Shown here: positions 7,528 to 16,022 of the stretch, piece after piece
How positions within the stretch are numbered: the first letter of the stretch is position 1
Layout: each line of letters starts with the position of its first letter
Assembly: GCF_030317105.1 (NCBI RefSeq)
Contig: NZ_JASZYG010000004.1
Coordinates: 248,001-312,000 of the forward strand
From: Variovorax brevis
GTDB taxonomy: Bacteria; Pseudomonadota; Gammaproteobacteria; Burkholderiales; Burkholderiaceae_C
Direction: 5' to 3'
DNA: 64,000 nt
Notes under the pieces: model-generated
Database searches by the model: none
Told to the model about the DNA's origin: nothing
What the model saw: only the letters and a program-made list of their open reading frames with translations
Position numbers and translations under genes: made by a program

Positions 7528-9087
7528 TCAGTGCGCGCCGGCAGCCGCGTCCGAAGCGCCTTGTCCGCGCGATGGTTTGGCAAGCCAGACCAGCGGAATC
7601 AGGAACAGGAACAGCACGGCCGACGCATAGAAAATGTCGGACGTCGCCAGCATGAAAGCCTGCTGGTCGACGATGCGGTTGAGCTGCCCCAACACCTGCT
7701 CGACGCCAAAGCCATTGGCCCCCAGACCAGTGATCGCGCTGGCCGCCGCCGAGTTTCCGCTGTTCACCGATTCGACCAGTTGCGCATGGTGAAGCGTGGC
7801 GCGGTTGTCCCACACGGTCGTCGTGACCGAGGTGCCGATGGCGCCCGCCGTGATCCGCAGGAAGTTCGACAAGCCCGACGCCGCCGGAATGCGATCCGGT
7901 GCCAGGCCCGACAGCGTGATCGTCACCAGCGGAATGAAGAAGAACGCCATTGCGATGCCCTGCACCACCGTCGGGATCATGATCGTCATGAAGTCGGCGT
8001 TGGTGTTGAAGTTCGAACGCATCCACAGCACCAGCGCAAACACCAGGAAGGAGAAGGTGGCGTAGCGGCGCGGATCGACCTTGCCCACCGTCAGCCCCAC
8101 CATCGGCGACAAGACGATGGCCAGCAAGCCGACCGGCGCCATCGCCATGCCCGCCTGCGTGGCCGTGTAGCCCATGTACTGCTGCAACCACAGGGGCAGC
8201 AGCACGATGTTGCCGAAGAAGAGGCCGTAAGCCACCGCCAATGCGACCGCACCCGTCCAGAAGTTGCGCCGCTTGAAGAGCGACAGGTCCACCACCGGAT
8301 GCTTGTCGGTCAACTCCCAGATCAGGAAGAAGGCGAAGCCCACCACGGCAATGACGGCCAGCGCCACGATCTGGCCCGAATGGAACCAGTCGAGTTCCTT
8401 GCCCTTGTCGAGCATCAATTGCATGGAGCCGACCCACAGCACGAGCAGCGAGAGGCCGATGACGTCGATGGGCACCGACTTCGTCGGGCTCTCGCGATGA
8501 CGATAGAGCGCCCATGTGATGGTCGCCGCCAGGATGCCCACCGGGATGTTGATGTAGAAGATCCACGGCCACGAGATGTTGTCGGTGATCCAGCCACCCA
8601 GCAGCGGCCCCATGACGGGCGCGACCAGCGTCGTCATCGACCACATCGCCATCGCCAGCCCCGCCATGGCACGCGGGTAGCTCGACAGGAGCAGCGTCTG
8701 CGACAACGGGATCATCGGACCGGCAACGAAGCCCTGCAGCGCACGAAAGGCGATGAGCGTCGTCATGTTGGGCGCCAGGCCGCACATCCACGAACTGATG
8801 ACGAACAGGATGATGCTCGCCATGAACAGGCGCACCTGCCCGAAGCGCTGCGTGAGCCAGCCGGTGAGCGGCACCGCGATGGCGTTGGCCACCGCGAAGC
8901 TCGTGATGACCCACGTGCCCTGCGTCGCGCTCACGCCCAGGTCACCGGCGATGGCCGGCAGCGAGACGTTCGCGATCGACGAATCGAGCACGTTCATGAA
9001 GGTCGCGGCGGACAAGGCCACCGTGCCCCAGATACGCGCCGGGCCTTCGAGCGGCGGCGGGTTGAAAGGGGGAGCCGACGTCGACAT
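7528..9087 (-). CDS. emrB: DHA2-family MFS multidrug exporter, EmrB type
   Basis: A 519-residue polytopic inner-membrane protein of the EmrB/QacA (14-segment, proton-driven) family. Motifs visible are the N-terminal LDSSIANVSLPAIAGDLG (about 35-52), the motif-C-like LAPVMGPLLGGWI region near residue 155 and GFVAGPMIPLSQTLL near residue 114. It exports hydrophobic toxic compounds as part of a tripartite pump with the EmrA-type adaptor 15 bases upstream and the outer-membrane factor before it. The substrate is not predictable from sequence. It is the last gene of the marR-OMF-emrA-emrB operon. Confidence 0.92.
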   Translation of the reverse strand: MSTSAPPFNPPPLEGPARIWGTVALSAATFMNVLDSSIANVSLPAIAGDLGVSATQGTWVITSFAVANAIAVPLTGWLTQRFGQVRLFMASIILFVISSWMCGLAPNMTTLIAFRALQGFVAGPMIPLSQTLLLSSYPRAMAGLAMAMWSMTTLVAPVMGPLLGGWITDNISWPWIFYINIPVGILAATITWALYRHRESPTKSVPIDVIGLSLLVLWVGSMQLMLDKGKELDWFHSGQIVALAVIAVVGFAFFLIWELTDKHPVVDLSLFKRRNFWTGAVALAVAYGLFFGNIVLLPLWLQQYMGYTATQAGMAMAPVGLLAIVLSPMVGLTVGKVDPRRYATFSFLVFALVLWMRSNFNTNADFMTIMIPTVVQGIAMAFFFIPLVTITLSGLAPDRIPAASGLSNFLRITAGAIGTSVTTTVWDNRATLHHAQLVESVNSGNSAAASAITGLGANGFGVEQVLGQLNRIVDQQAFMLATSDIFYASAVLFLFLIPLVWLAKPSRGQGASDAAAGAH

Positions 9088-9102
9088 TCGTTGCGCCGTG
9101 GA

Positions 9103-10422
9103 TCAGCCGGGATTGGCAGCGTTGGCCGGCGCGTTGCCGTGCGACTTGGTCGCCGGGTGCGGTGCGCCCGACGACACGTCGCTGGCCTTGCCCAGGTTGG
9201 CCGCGATGATGCGCTGCACGTCAGCCTCGGCACCCTTGTCCAGTGCGGCATAGACCTGCGTCTGCGACAGCGCTGCGGGGCGCGGCGCATCGGCGAGCGT
9301 CTTGCCGCCCTTGTCCGAGACGTCGATTTCCGCGTCCATCGAGAGGCCCACGCGCAGCGGGTTGGCCTTGACCTGTTCCGCGTCCAGCGCGATGCGAACG
9401 GGCACACGCTGCACCACCTTGATCCAGTTGCCGGTGGCGTTTTGCGCCGGCAGCAAGGCAAAGGCCGCACCGGTGCCAACGCCCAGGCCCGCGACCTTGC
9501 CGGTGTACTCGACCTTGGCGCCATACACGTCGGCGGTGAGCTTGACGGGCTGGCCCAGGCGGATGTTGCGCAACTGCACTTCCTTGAAGTTGGCATCGAC
9601 CCACACCTGGCCCAGCGGCACGATGGACATCATCGGCGTGCCGGCGGCCACGCGCTGGCCCAGCTGCACCGTGCGCTTGGCGACGTAGCCATCCACCGGC
9701 GCCGGCATCTCGACGCGCTGCGTGGCCAGGTAGGCCTCACGCACCTTGGCCGCTGCGGCGAGCACGCTCGGGTGCTTCTCGATGCTGGTGCCGTCAGTGA
9801 GCGACTGGTTGCTGGCAAGCTGCTCCTTGGCCGCCGTCACGCCGGCCTGTGCCGCCGCCAGCGCGCTTTTCGCGTTGGACAGCGCGGTCTCGGAGTGGTT
9901 GAGTTCTTCCTTCGACACGGCCCCGTTGCCCGACAGCGCCTTGCGCCGTTGCAGGTCGTCCTGCGCACGTGCGATGTCGCTTTGCGCCTTGACGATGTCC
10001 GATTGGCGCAGCGTCACTTGGGCCGCGAGCGAACCGTTGTTGAGATAGAGCGTGCGCACCTGGCGCACGGTTTGCGCCAACGCCGCCTCGGCCTGCTCCA
10101 GCGCAACCTTTGCGTCGGCCGGATCGAGCTTCACCAGCGGCTGGCCGGCCTTCACGAAGTCGGTGTCGTCGGCCATGATGCTCATGACCGTGCCCGCGAT
10201 CTGCGGCGTGATCTGGATCACGTTGCCTTGCACGTAGGCGTTGTCGGTCGACTCATAGTGGCTGGCGACCAGCCATTCGTAGGCGCCCCATCCGGCACCC
10301 GCCACGACCACGATGGCCGCCAGGGCGCTGAGGGCCTTGCGGCGCTTGCCGTTTCCGTTGCCCGGCGCTTCGACCGGCGCAGCGCTGTCGGCTGCGGGGG
10401 CTGGGGTGTTGCTGTCGTTCAT
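9103..10422 (-). CDS. emrA: HlyD/EmrA-family periplasmic adaptor of drug efflux
   Basis: Membrane fusion protein, 439 residues: a short cytoplasmic head rich in Ala/Pro, one membrane anchor at about 33-51, a biotinyl-lipoyl-like half, a long alpha-helical hairpin (about 110-210, rich in Ala/Gln/Leu), then the second lipoyl half with MPAPVDGYVAKRTVQLGQ and a beta-barrel. This order is diagnostic for EmrA/HlyD adaptors linking an MFS pump to a TolC-like channel. The C-terminal tail after about residue 385 is longer than in E. coli EmrA and low in complexity. It lies between the OMF gene (22 bases) and emrB (15 bases). Confidence 0.92.
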   Translation of the reverse strand: MNDSNTPAPAADSAAPVEAPGNGNGKRRKALSALAAIVVVAGAGWGAYEWLVASHYESTDNAYVQGNVIQITPQIAGTVMSIMADDTDFVKAGQPLVKLDPADAKVALEQAEAALAQTVRQVRTLYLNNGSLAAQVTLRQSDIVKAQSDIARAQDDLQRRKALSGNGAVSKEELNHSETALSNAKSALAAAQAGVTAAKEQLASNQSLTDGTSIEKHPSVLAAAAKVREAYLATQRVEMPAPVDGYVAKRTVQLGQRVAAGTPMMSIVPLGQVWVDANFKEVQLRNIRLGQPVKLTADVYGAKVEYTGKVAGLGVGTGAAFALLPAQNATGNWIKVVQRVPVRIALDAEQVKANPLRVGLSMDAEIDVSDKGGKTLADAPRPAALSQTQVYAALDKGAEADVQRIIAANLGKASDVSSGAPHPATKSHGNAPANAANPG

Positions 10423-10444
10423 GGTGATGTGTCTTTCAGGAGAT

Positions 10445-11926
10445 TCAACGAAGCGCGGCCGTGGTTTCCGGCGCCTGGTAGCCGCCGCCCAGCGCGTGGG
10501 CGAGGCCGACTTGTGTATCGAGTGCGCGTGCCGCCAGGTCGACGGCGTCGCGGCGTTGGACGAGCACGTTGTTTTCCGACGTGAGCACGTCCAGGAAGGT
10601 GCCCAGCCCGGCGCTATAGCGTTGCACCGCGATTTGGTAGGCGCCTTCAGCCGCCTTCTGGCCTTCGCGCTGCTGCACCTGCTGGCGCGCGACGGACTTC
10701 ACCGACGCGACCTGGTCGGACACATCGCGGATCGCGTCGAACACGGTCGCGTTGTAGCTTTCGATGGCCGCATCGAGATCCGCGTTCTTGCCGCGGAGGT
10801 TGGCGCGCAGTTTGCCGCCTTCGAAGATGGGCAGGCGAATGGCGGGGCCGAAGCTCCACATCAGGCTGCCGGGCTTGAGCAACTGGTCGAAGCCGATGCT
10901 CTGGTAGCCGGCCGAGGCGACGAGATCGATGTTGGGATAGAACAGCGTCTTGGCGTTCGCGACGTCTTGCGTGGCGGCTTCGACGCGCCAGCGGGCGGCC
11001 GCCACGTCGGCGCGGCGGCCGAGCAGGTCGGCAGGAATGCTCGCCTGCAGCGCGATCGACTGGATGCCCTCGAGGCTGGGCGGCTGCAGCTTTACGGTGG
11101 CGCCGGGTTGGGCCACCAGCGCGTCGAGCGCGTGCTTCGTGAGGTCGATCTGCTCGGTCAGCAATTCCATGCGCTGGCGTGCCTCGGGGATGCCGGCTTC
11201 GCTTTGGCGCAATTCAAGGCGCGTGTCCAGGCCGGCGCTGACGCGGTCCTGAACGAGCTTGAGCGTTTCCTCGCGCTGCGCCAACGTGCGCTTTGCAACG
11301 ACCTGCAGCGCCTCGAGCCGTGCCCACTGGATGTAGGTGCTGGCAACGCGGGTGGTCAGCAGGATGCGTGCGCCCTGCTCGTCGGCAATGGCCGCGTTGG
11401 CGCTGCCGATGGCGGCGTCGAGCGCCGAGCGGTTCTTGCCGAAGAAGTCGAGCTCCCAGCTGCCGCTCAGTTGCAGCGTGCCGGAGTTCATGACGGAGCC
11501 ACCCAGCGGCGGCGGATAGATGAAGTTCTCGCTGAACAGCTGGCGGTTCAGGTCCAGCCCAGCGCCCACCTGCGGCAGGTCCGCCGAGCGGGCCACCGAG
11601 ACCACGGACTGCGCCTTGGCGACGCGAGCGCGCGCCACGCCGAGGTTGGGGTTGCCTTGCAGGGCCTGGTCGATGAGCGCGTTCAGCTGCGCATCGCCAA
11701 AGGGCAGCCACCAGTTCGGGGCAACGTCATTCTTCTCGACGTCGCTGATCTTGAAGGTGCTTGCCTTGTCGGCGCTCAGCCCGACGGAAGTCGAGTCGCG
11801 CAGGCTGGCGCTCGACTGGATGCCGGTCATGTCCGCGCAGCCAGCCAGCACGAAGACGGCGAGCGACGCCGCAACGGCCATGGAGCGACGGGCGAAGCGC
11901 TCAGGAAGAAGTGTTTGAGTCATCAT
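10445..11926 (-). CDS. NodT-family outer-membrane efflux lipoprotein
   Basis: TolC-like outer-membrane channel of the RND/MFS OMF family. The N-terminus has a lipoprotein signal ending in the lipobox LAGC, followed by two long helical repeats typical of OEP domains, with the conserved LPIFEGGKLRANL block in the second half. The ATG at 11926 is preferred because GGAG sits about 9 bases before it; an upstream in-frame ATG at 11941 actually contains that GGAG. From 11926 the protein has 493 residues. It overlaps the end of marR by about 25 bases, so the two are translationally linked. Confidence 0.88.
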   Translation of the reverse strand: MMTQTLLPERFARRSMAVAASLAVFVLAGCADMTGIQSSASLRDSTSVGLSADKASTFKISDVEKNDVAPNWWLPFGDAQLNALIDQALQGNPNLGVARARVAKAQSVVSVARSADLPQVGAGLDLNRQLFSENFIYPPPLGGSVMNSGTLQLSGSWELDFFGKNRSALDAAIGSANAAIADEQGARILLTTRVASTYIQWARLEALQVVAKRTLAQREETLKLVQDRVSAGLDTRLELRQSEAGIPEARQRMELLTEQIDLTKHALDALVAQPGATVKLQPPSLEGIQSIALQASIPADLLGRRADVAAARWRVEAATQDVANAKTLFYPNIDLVASAGYQSIGFDQLLKPGSLMWSFGPAIRLPIFEGGKLRANLRGKNADLDAAIESYNATVFDAIRDVSDQVASVKSVARQQVQQREGQKAAEGAYQIAVQRYSAGLGTFLDVLTSENNVLVQRRDAVDLAARALDTQVGLAHALGGGYQAPETTAALR

Positions 11927-12464
11927 TCTTGTTTTCTCCACGGGCCGCGATGGCCTGTGCGTTGTTCAGGATGCGGCGCAGGAAGCCCTTGAGCTGTTCC
12001 CATTCCTCGATCGTGAAGCCGGCCAGATGTTCGTTTTGCACCCGCGCCAGGAGGTGCGGCACCTCTTCTGCGGCGACGCGCCCTTCATCGGTCAATTCGA
12101 TGTTCACCACGCGGCGGTCGGACACCGAGCGCACGCGGCGCACCAGGTCCTTGGCTTCCAGGCGGTCGAGCAGGCGCGTCATGGCGCCGGTGTCGAGCTG
12201 GCACTCGCGCGCCAGTTCGGCGACGGTGGTGGCGTGCCCCATGTGCAGCTTGTGCAGCGGAACCCACTGCGGATAGGTCGGGCTGCCCGGGTCGCAGAGA
12301 TTGATTTCAACCGATTGGCTGATCGCTGAAAGAATGCGGCGCATCATGTAGCCGACGCTTTCCTCGGTTCGGTAGCTCTCGGGGCGGTAGAAAACCACCG
12401 GCTCCTTCGCATCATCGCCGTGCGAATCTTCCGGAGGTAATGCAGGGTTTTTCCCATCAGTCAT
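11901..12464 (-). CDS. MarR-family transcriptional regulator of the efflux operon
   Basis: A 187-residue winged-helix regulator. The recognition region reads ATTVAELARECQLDTGAMTRLLDRLEAKDLVRR and the wing VRSVSDRRVVNIELTDEG, standard for MarR/EmrR proteins that repress efflux genes until a phenolic or other drug-like ligand binds. It carries N- and C-terminal extensions beyond the roughly 145-residue core. The ATG at 12464 is chosen over a TTG at 12500: the TTG lies inside the -35 hexamer of an almost perfect promoter whose predicted start point falls at the ATG itself. It heads the efflux operon and is probably autorepressed. Confidence 0.88.
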   Translation of the reverse strand: MTDGKNPALPPEDSHGDDAKEPVVFYRPESYRTEESVGYMMRRILSAISQSVEINLCDPGSPTYPQWVPLHKLHMGHATTVAELARECQLDTGAMTRLLDRLEAKDLVRRVRSVSDRRVVNIELTDEGRVAAEEVPHLLARVQNEHLAGFTIEEWEQLKGFLRRILNNAQAIAARGENKNDDSNTSS

Positions 12465-12500
12465 GACCCGAATATTAGTTGCCGCAACAGTTATTGTCAA
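12464..12500 (-). promoter_or_regulatory. marR promoter with embedded operator palindrome
   Basis: Reading the minus strand, TTGACA (12500-12495) and TAATAT (12477-12472) are separated by exactly 17 bases, a near-consensus sigma-70 promoter. The spacer contains the perfect 11-base palindrome GTTGCGGCAAC (12488-12478), a natural position for repressor binding. The A of the marR ATG is the eighth base after the -10 hexamer, so the transcript is predicted to begin at or next to the start codon. Confidence 0.7.
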
Positions 12501-12541
12501 GGCTGCCTTTGAGTTGACAAGTGTTCGGTAGAATTGAACGC

Positions 12542-14329
12542 ATGGCTGCCGCTTCCGTCTCCTCGTCCCCTGCCAAGGGCTCGCCCAAATCCCTTTCCGG
12601 CTTGGCGCCTTTCCTGCGGCCCTACCGCGTCCAGATCGGGCTCGCAGCGTTGTTTCTGGTGCTGGCGGCGGTCACCACGCTGGCGTTTCCCCTGGCTTTG
12701 CGCAGCCTAATCGACGGCGGGCTCGTCAGCGCGGACAAGGGCGAACAGGCCATGGGCCTGCGCAACCATTTCCTCGAACTGTTCGCGGTGGCCGTGGCCT
12801 TGGGCCTGTTTTCCGCGGCGCGCTTCTACACGGTGAGCTGGCTCGGCGAACGCGTGACGGCCGACCTGCGCAACGCGGTGTACGCCCACGTGCTGCGCCA
12901 GAGTCCCGCGTTCTTCGAAACCACCCAGACCGGCGAAGTCCTCTCCCGGCTCACCGGCGACACGACGCTGGTGCAGACCGTCGTCGGCTCTTCCCTGAGC
13001 ATGGGCCTGCGCAATGCGGTGATGGGCGCAGGCGCACTGGCGATGCTGGTGTGGACCAATCCCTATGTGATGACGCAGGTTTTCCTCATCCTGGTGCTGA
13101 TCGTGCTGCCCAGCATGTGGTTCGGGCGCCGCGTGCGCCGGCTGTCGCGCGCCAGCCAGGACCGGGTGGCGGACGCGAGCGCCATCGCCGCGGAGGTGCT
13201 CAACGCCATCCCTGTGGTGCAAAGCTACACGGCCGAGGAGCGCGAGGCGACGCGCTTTCACGTCTCGACGGACAACGCCTTCCGCACCGCCGTGCGCCGC
13301 ACGAAGGCGCGCTCGGTGCTGGTGGCCTTCATCATCATCGCGACCTCGGCTTCGCTGCTTTGGGGCCTGTACGAAGGCACGCAGGCGGTGCTGAATGGCC
13401 AGATCAGCGCCGGCCATCTGGGTCAGACCGTCGTCTACGTGATCATCCTGGCCAGCGCCGCCGCCGTGTTGGGCGAGGTCTACGGCGACCTTTTGCGCGC
13501 CGCCGGCGCGACGGAGCGCCTGATGGAACTGCTGCACGCCGAGTCGGCAATTGCATCGCCCGGCAAGCCGGTCGAGGTGCCGACGCCTGCCGCCGGCAGC
13601 ACCATCCGCTTTGACGCGGTGACCTTCAACTACCCTTCCCGGCCCGACACGCCGGCGCTGCGCGAATTCAGCCTGGAGGTGCGTCCGGGCGAAACGGTGG
13701 CGCTGGTCGGCTCGAGCGGCGCCGGCAAGAGCACGGTGCTGCAACTGCTGCTGCGCTACTACGACCCGCAAAAGGGCGCCATCCTCATCGACGGCGCGCC
13801 GCTGGACAGCCTGGCGCTGGACGACTTGCGAACCCGCATCGGACTGGTGCCGCAGGATGCGGTGATCTTCTCGGCCTCGGCCATGGACAACATCCGCTAC
13901 GGACGCCCCGGCGCGAGCGACGACGAAGTGCGCGCCGCCGCGCACGCTGCCTTCGCGGACGATTTCCTCAAGGCATTGCCTGAGGGCTACGACACCTTTC
14001 TGGGCGAGCGCGGTGTGCGCCTGTCGGGCGGCCAGCGCCAGCGCATCGCGATTGCGCGGGCCATCCTCAAGAACGCACCGCTGTTGCTGCTGGACGAAGC
14101 GACCAGCGCGCTGGACGCGCAGAGTGAGCGCATGGTGCAGGCAGCCCTGGAATCGGCCATGGAAAACCGCACGACGCTGGTCATTGCGCACCGGCTTGCC
14201 ACGGTGCAAAAGGCCGACCGCATCGTGGTGCTGGACCACGGCGGCATCGTGGAACAGGGCACGCACGCCTCGCTCGTGGCGCAGGCGGGTGTCTATGCGC
14301 GCCTGGCGGCGCTGCAGTTCACGGCCTGA
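12542..14329 (+). CDS. MsbA-like ABC exporter (fused membrane and ATPase domains)
   Basis: A 595-residue half-transporter: six membrane segments in residues about 25-320 followed by an ATPase with Walker A GSSGAGKST at about 390-398, signature LSGGQRQRIAIAR near 494, Walker B LLLLDEATSALD and the H-loop IAHR. This is the homodimeric ABCB/MsbA/LmrA type, sometimes annotated as a lipid A or multidrug exporter. The ATG at 12542 is used; a GTG at 12521 is possible but adds only seven residues. It diverges from marR across 77 bases, suggesting shared control and a role in toxic-compound export, though lipid export is not excluded. Confidence 0.88.
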   Translation: MAAASVSSSPAKGSPKSLSGLAPFLRPYRVQIGLAALFLVLAAVTTLAFPLALRSLIDGGLVSADKGEQAMGLRNHFLELFAVAVALGLFSAARFYTVSWLGERVTADLRNAVYAHVLRQSPAFFETTQTGEVLSRLTGDTTLVQTVVGSSLSMGLRNAVMGAGALAMLVWTNPYVMTQVFLILVLIVLPSMWFGRRVRRLSRASQDRVADASAIAAEVLNAIPVVQSYTAEEREATRFHVSTDNAFRTAVRRTKARSVLVAFIIIATSASLLWGLYEGTQAVLNGQISAGHLGQTVVYVIILASAAAVLGEVYGDLLRAAGATERLMELLHAESAIASPGKPVEVPTPAAGSTIRFDAVTFNYPSRPDTPALREFSLEVRPGETVALVGSSGAGKSTVLQLLLRYYDPQKGAILIDGAPLDSLALDDLRTRIGLVPQDAVIFSASAMDNIRYGRPGASDDEVRAAAHAAFADDFLKALPEGYDTFLGERGVRLSGGQRQRIAIARAILKNAPLLLLDEATSALDAQSERMVQAALESAMENRTTLVIAHRLATVQKADRIVVLDHGGIVEQGTHASLVAQAGVYARLAALQFTA

Positions 14330-14335
14330 GCCCCT

Positions 14336-14545
14336 TTACTGCTTCAGCACCGTGGGTGCGCCGGACATGCCGGTGCGTTGCATCCTGTTGAACACCGAAT
14401 CGACGGTGATCGTTTCGATGCGGTCCGAGAAGCGCGTTTCGTTCAGTTGAGCGTCGAAGGCCACGTTGGCCGCGCTGATGCGCCCGCCCAACCGGGTGAT
14501 CGGGCCCAGCCGGATGGTGCTCGGCTCGTTGTCGCCTGCGCAAGC
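14336..14545 (-). pseudogene. Remnant of an unidentified gene (3' end)
   Basis: About 65 codons on the minus strand ending in APTVLKQ show strong third-position G/C and a plausible protein composition (PITRLGGRISAANVAFDAQL), unlike the DNA before them. Upstream of about 14545 the frame loses this codon bias and runs into the hairpin at 14561-14597. No start codon with a ribosome binding site is visible. I read this as the surviving end of a truncated gene; a CAGDNEP stretch could be the start of a mature lipoprotein that lost its signal sequence. The family is not recognised. Confidence 0.4.
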
Positions 14546-14560
14546 GTCAGTCGACTCCAA

Positions 14561-14597
14561 CAAAGCAAATGGCTCCCACAGGAGCCATTTGTCTTTG
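14561..14597 (-). terminator. Strong hairpin after the DUF1178 gene, probable end of the nuo transcript
   Basis: CAAATGGCTCC and GGAGCCATTTG pair perfectly over 11 bases around a CACA loop, extended by CAAAG/CTTTG outside one bulge. It lies about 70 bases past the DUF1178 stop. On the minus strand the stem is followed by TTTGTTG, a weak U-rich tract. It is the only convincing transcript end after the nuo genes. Confidence 0.55.
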
Positions 14598-14664
14598 AGA
14601 AGCCATTCGAGGATGGCGAATATCGCGGCCGGGCGTACACAAGCCACGGACCGATACCCAGCGA

Positions 14665-15102
14665 CTACTGCAACGTTTCCTTCAGCGCAGCCGGCAACGC
14701 CAGCTGCATCACCGCGATGCCCTCGTCGGCCAGAGCCGCCGACTCCTCGCGGGTGGCGTGGCCGCGAATGCCCCGCTCCTTGACCTCGCCGTAGTGGATC
14801 TTTCGCGCCTCGTCGGCAAAGCGCTCACCCACGTCCTCGGTGCTGGCAATGACTTCCCGAACGGCCCGCATCCACCGGCTGTATTGCTCGGACTCCGACA
14901 GCGCTACCGGCGTTTCCGCCGCAGGCTGCTTCGTCGCGCCCAGGTTCAGCCGGGGAGCCGCCAAAAGCTTGGTGATGTCCTTGCCGCCGCACATCGGGCA
15001 CTCCACGAGGCCGCCCGCCAGCTGCGTCTCGAACGCTTCGTTCGACGCAAACCAGCCTTCGAAGCCATGGCCGTGCGAGCATTGGAGGTTGAGGACCTTC
15101 AT
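14665..15102 (-). CDS. DUF1178 family protein
   Basis: A 145-residue protein that starts MKVLNLQCSHGHGFEGWF and has CPMCGG near residue 40, the conserved Cys/His pattern of DUF1178; these residues look like a small metal-binding knuckle. The middle is a variable linker and the C-terminal half is charged and helical. Function is unknown. It is the last gene of the nuo transcript, 28 bases after the NUDIX gene. The start at MKVLN is preferred to an upstream ATG because family members begin with this motif. Confidence 0.85.
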   Translation of the reverse strand: MKVLNLQCSHGHGFEGWFASNEAFETQLAGGLVECPMCGGKDITKLLAAPRLNLGATKQPAAETPVALSESEQYSRWMRAVREVIASTEDVGERFADEARKIHYGEVKERGIRGHATREESAALADEGIAVMQLALPAALKETLQ

Positions 15103-15130
15103 GGGCGGATTATCCAACTTGCCGCGCAAG

Positions 15131-15703
15131 TCAGGTCTTTTTCCAGTCCAGAGCCCATGCGCCCGACTGGACGTTCGTCAACCAGAGCATGCAGGTGAGC
15201 GACTTGGCGTCCGTCACCGTGCCATCGCGGCACCAGCCAAGCAACTCTTGCGGCGTTGCGGTGAAAACGTCCAGGAATTCCCCGTGGTCCAGCTGGCGCT
15301 CGCCCAGCGACAGGCCCCTCGCAAAATACACGTGGATGATCTCGGTCGAATACGCCACCGCCAGGTGCATTGCCCCGGCGTAAGCCCATTCAGCGCCGGT
15401 GTAGCCGGTTTCCTCCAGCAACTCGCGCTGGCCGCACAGCAGCGGGTCCTCGCCGGCGTCGAGCTTGCCGGCAGGAAATTCAACCATCACGTGGCCGACG
15501 GGATAACGGAACTGCCGCTCCAGAACGACACGACCGTCGTCCAGCATCGGAATCACCACCACCGCGCCGGGGTGCACCACGTATTCGCGCGTGGTGTGGT
15601 GGCCGTCCGGCATGCGCACCGTGTCCCGGCGCGCCTCCAGGAAATTGCCCTTCAGCAGCACTTCACTGCTGACGAGTTCTTCCTTCAGATGACCGTCATC
15701 CAT
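15131..15703 (-). CDS. NUDIX hydrolase, ADP-ribose pyrophosphatase type
   Basis: A 190-residue hydrolase with a complete NUDIX box (G-x5-E-x7-REUxEExGU) at about residues 78-100: GKLDAGE, then RELLEETGY. The upstream block VVVIPMLDDGRVVLERQFR and PVGHVMVEFPAG match the ADP-ribose/NDP-sugar pyrophosphatase subgroup. It probably hydrolyses ADP-ribose or a related nucleoside diphosphate derivative, plausible housekeeping beside an NADH-consuming complex. Its start overlaps the DUF2818 gene by 8 bases. Confidence 0.87.
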   Translation of the reverse strand: MDDGHLKEELVSSEVLLKGNFLEARRDTVRMPDGHHTTREYVVHPGAVVVIPMLDDGRVVLERQFRYPVGHVMVEFPAGKLDAGEDPLLCGQRELLEETGYTGAEWAYAGAMHLAVAYSTEIIHVYFARGLSLGERQLDHGEFLDVFTATPQELLGWCRDGTVTDAKSLTCMLWLTNVQSGAWALDWKKT

Positions 15704-16010
15704 GTGAGCTCCGGTGTTTCAGCAGATAGCGCCAGGTAAAGCCGGGAAAGGCCAGCACCACGAACAGCGCCGCCGTGATCGCGTAGAACTCCCAGCCCTG
15801 CGGGGCGATCTGCCCCACGCGGCTTTCGAACAGCAGTCCGACGCCGCCCGCCAGGAAATAGAAGATCACGAGTTCGCCCAGGCGCGCGGCCAGCGACTTG
15901 CGCCCGGTGCGCAGCGGAACCAGCGCAAAAAGCCGCTCGTTCACAAACGGCAGGCTGGCCCCGACGAACGCGACCAGCAACACCACCCAGACAGACGCGT
16001 TCAGCGACAC
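15696..16010 (-). CDS. DUF2818 family membrane protein
   Basis: A 104-residue, three-segment hydrophobic protein (about 5-22, 45-62 and 72-95) matching DUF2818, a small betaproteobacterial family regularly encoded right after nuoN. Twelve bases separate it from nuoN. Position and topology suggest an accessory or assembly factor for complex I, but no function has been shown to my knowledge. Confidence 0.8.
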   Translation of the reverse strand: MSLNASVWVVLLVAFVGASLPFVNERLFALVPLRTGRKSLAARLGELVIFYFLAGGVGLLFESRVGQIAPQGWEFYAITAALFVVLAFPGFTWRYLLKHRSSHG

Positions 16011-16022
16011 CCGAAAACCAGC

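Noticed and set aside
7492..10584. A 1030-codon open frame on the plus strand
   Set aside because: It is antisense to emrB and emrA, and its translation is dominated by Arg, His, Gln and Asp without any recognisable domain. High GC content leaves antisense frames open.
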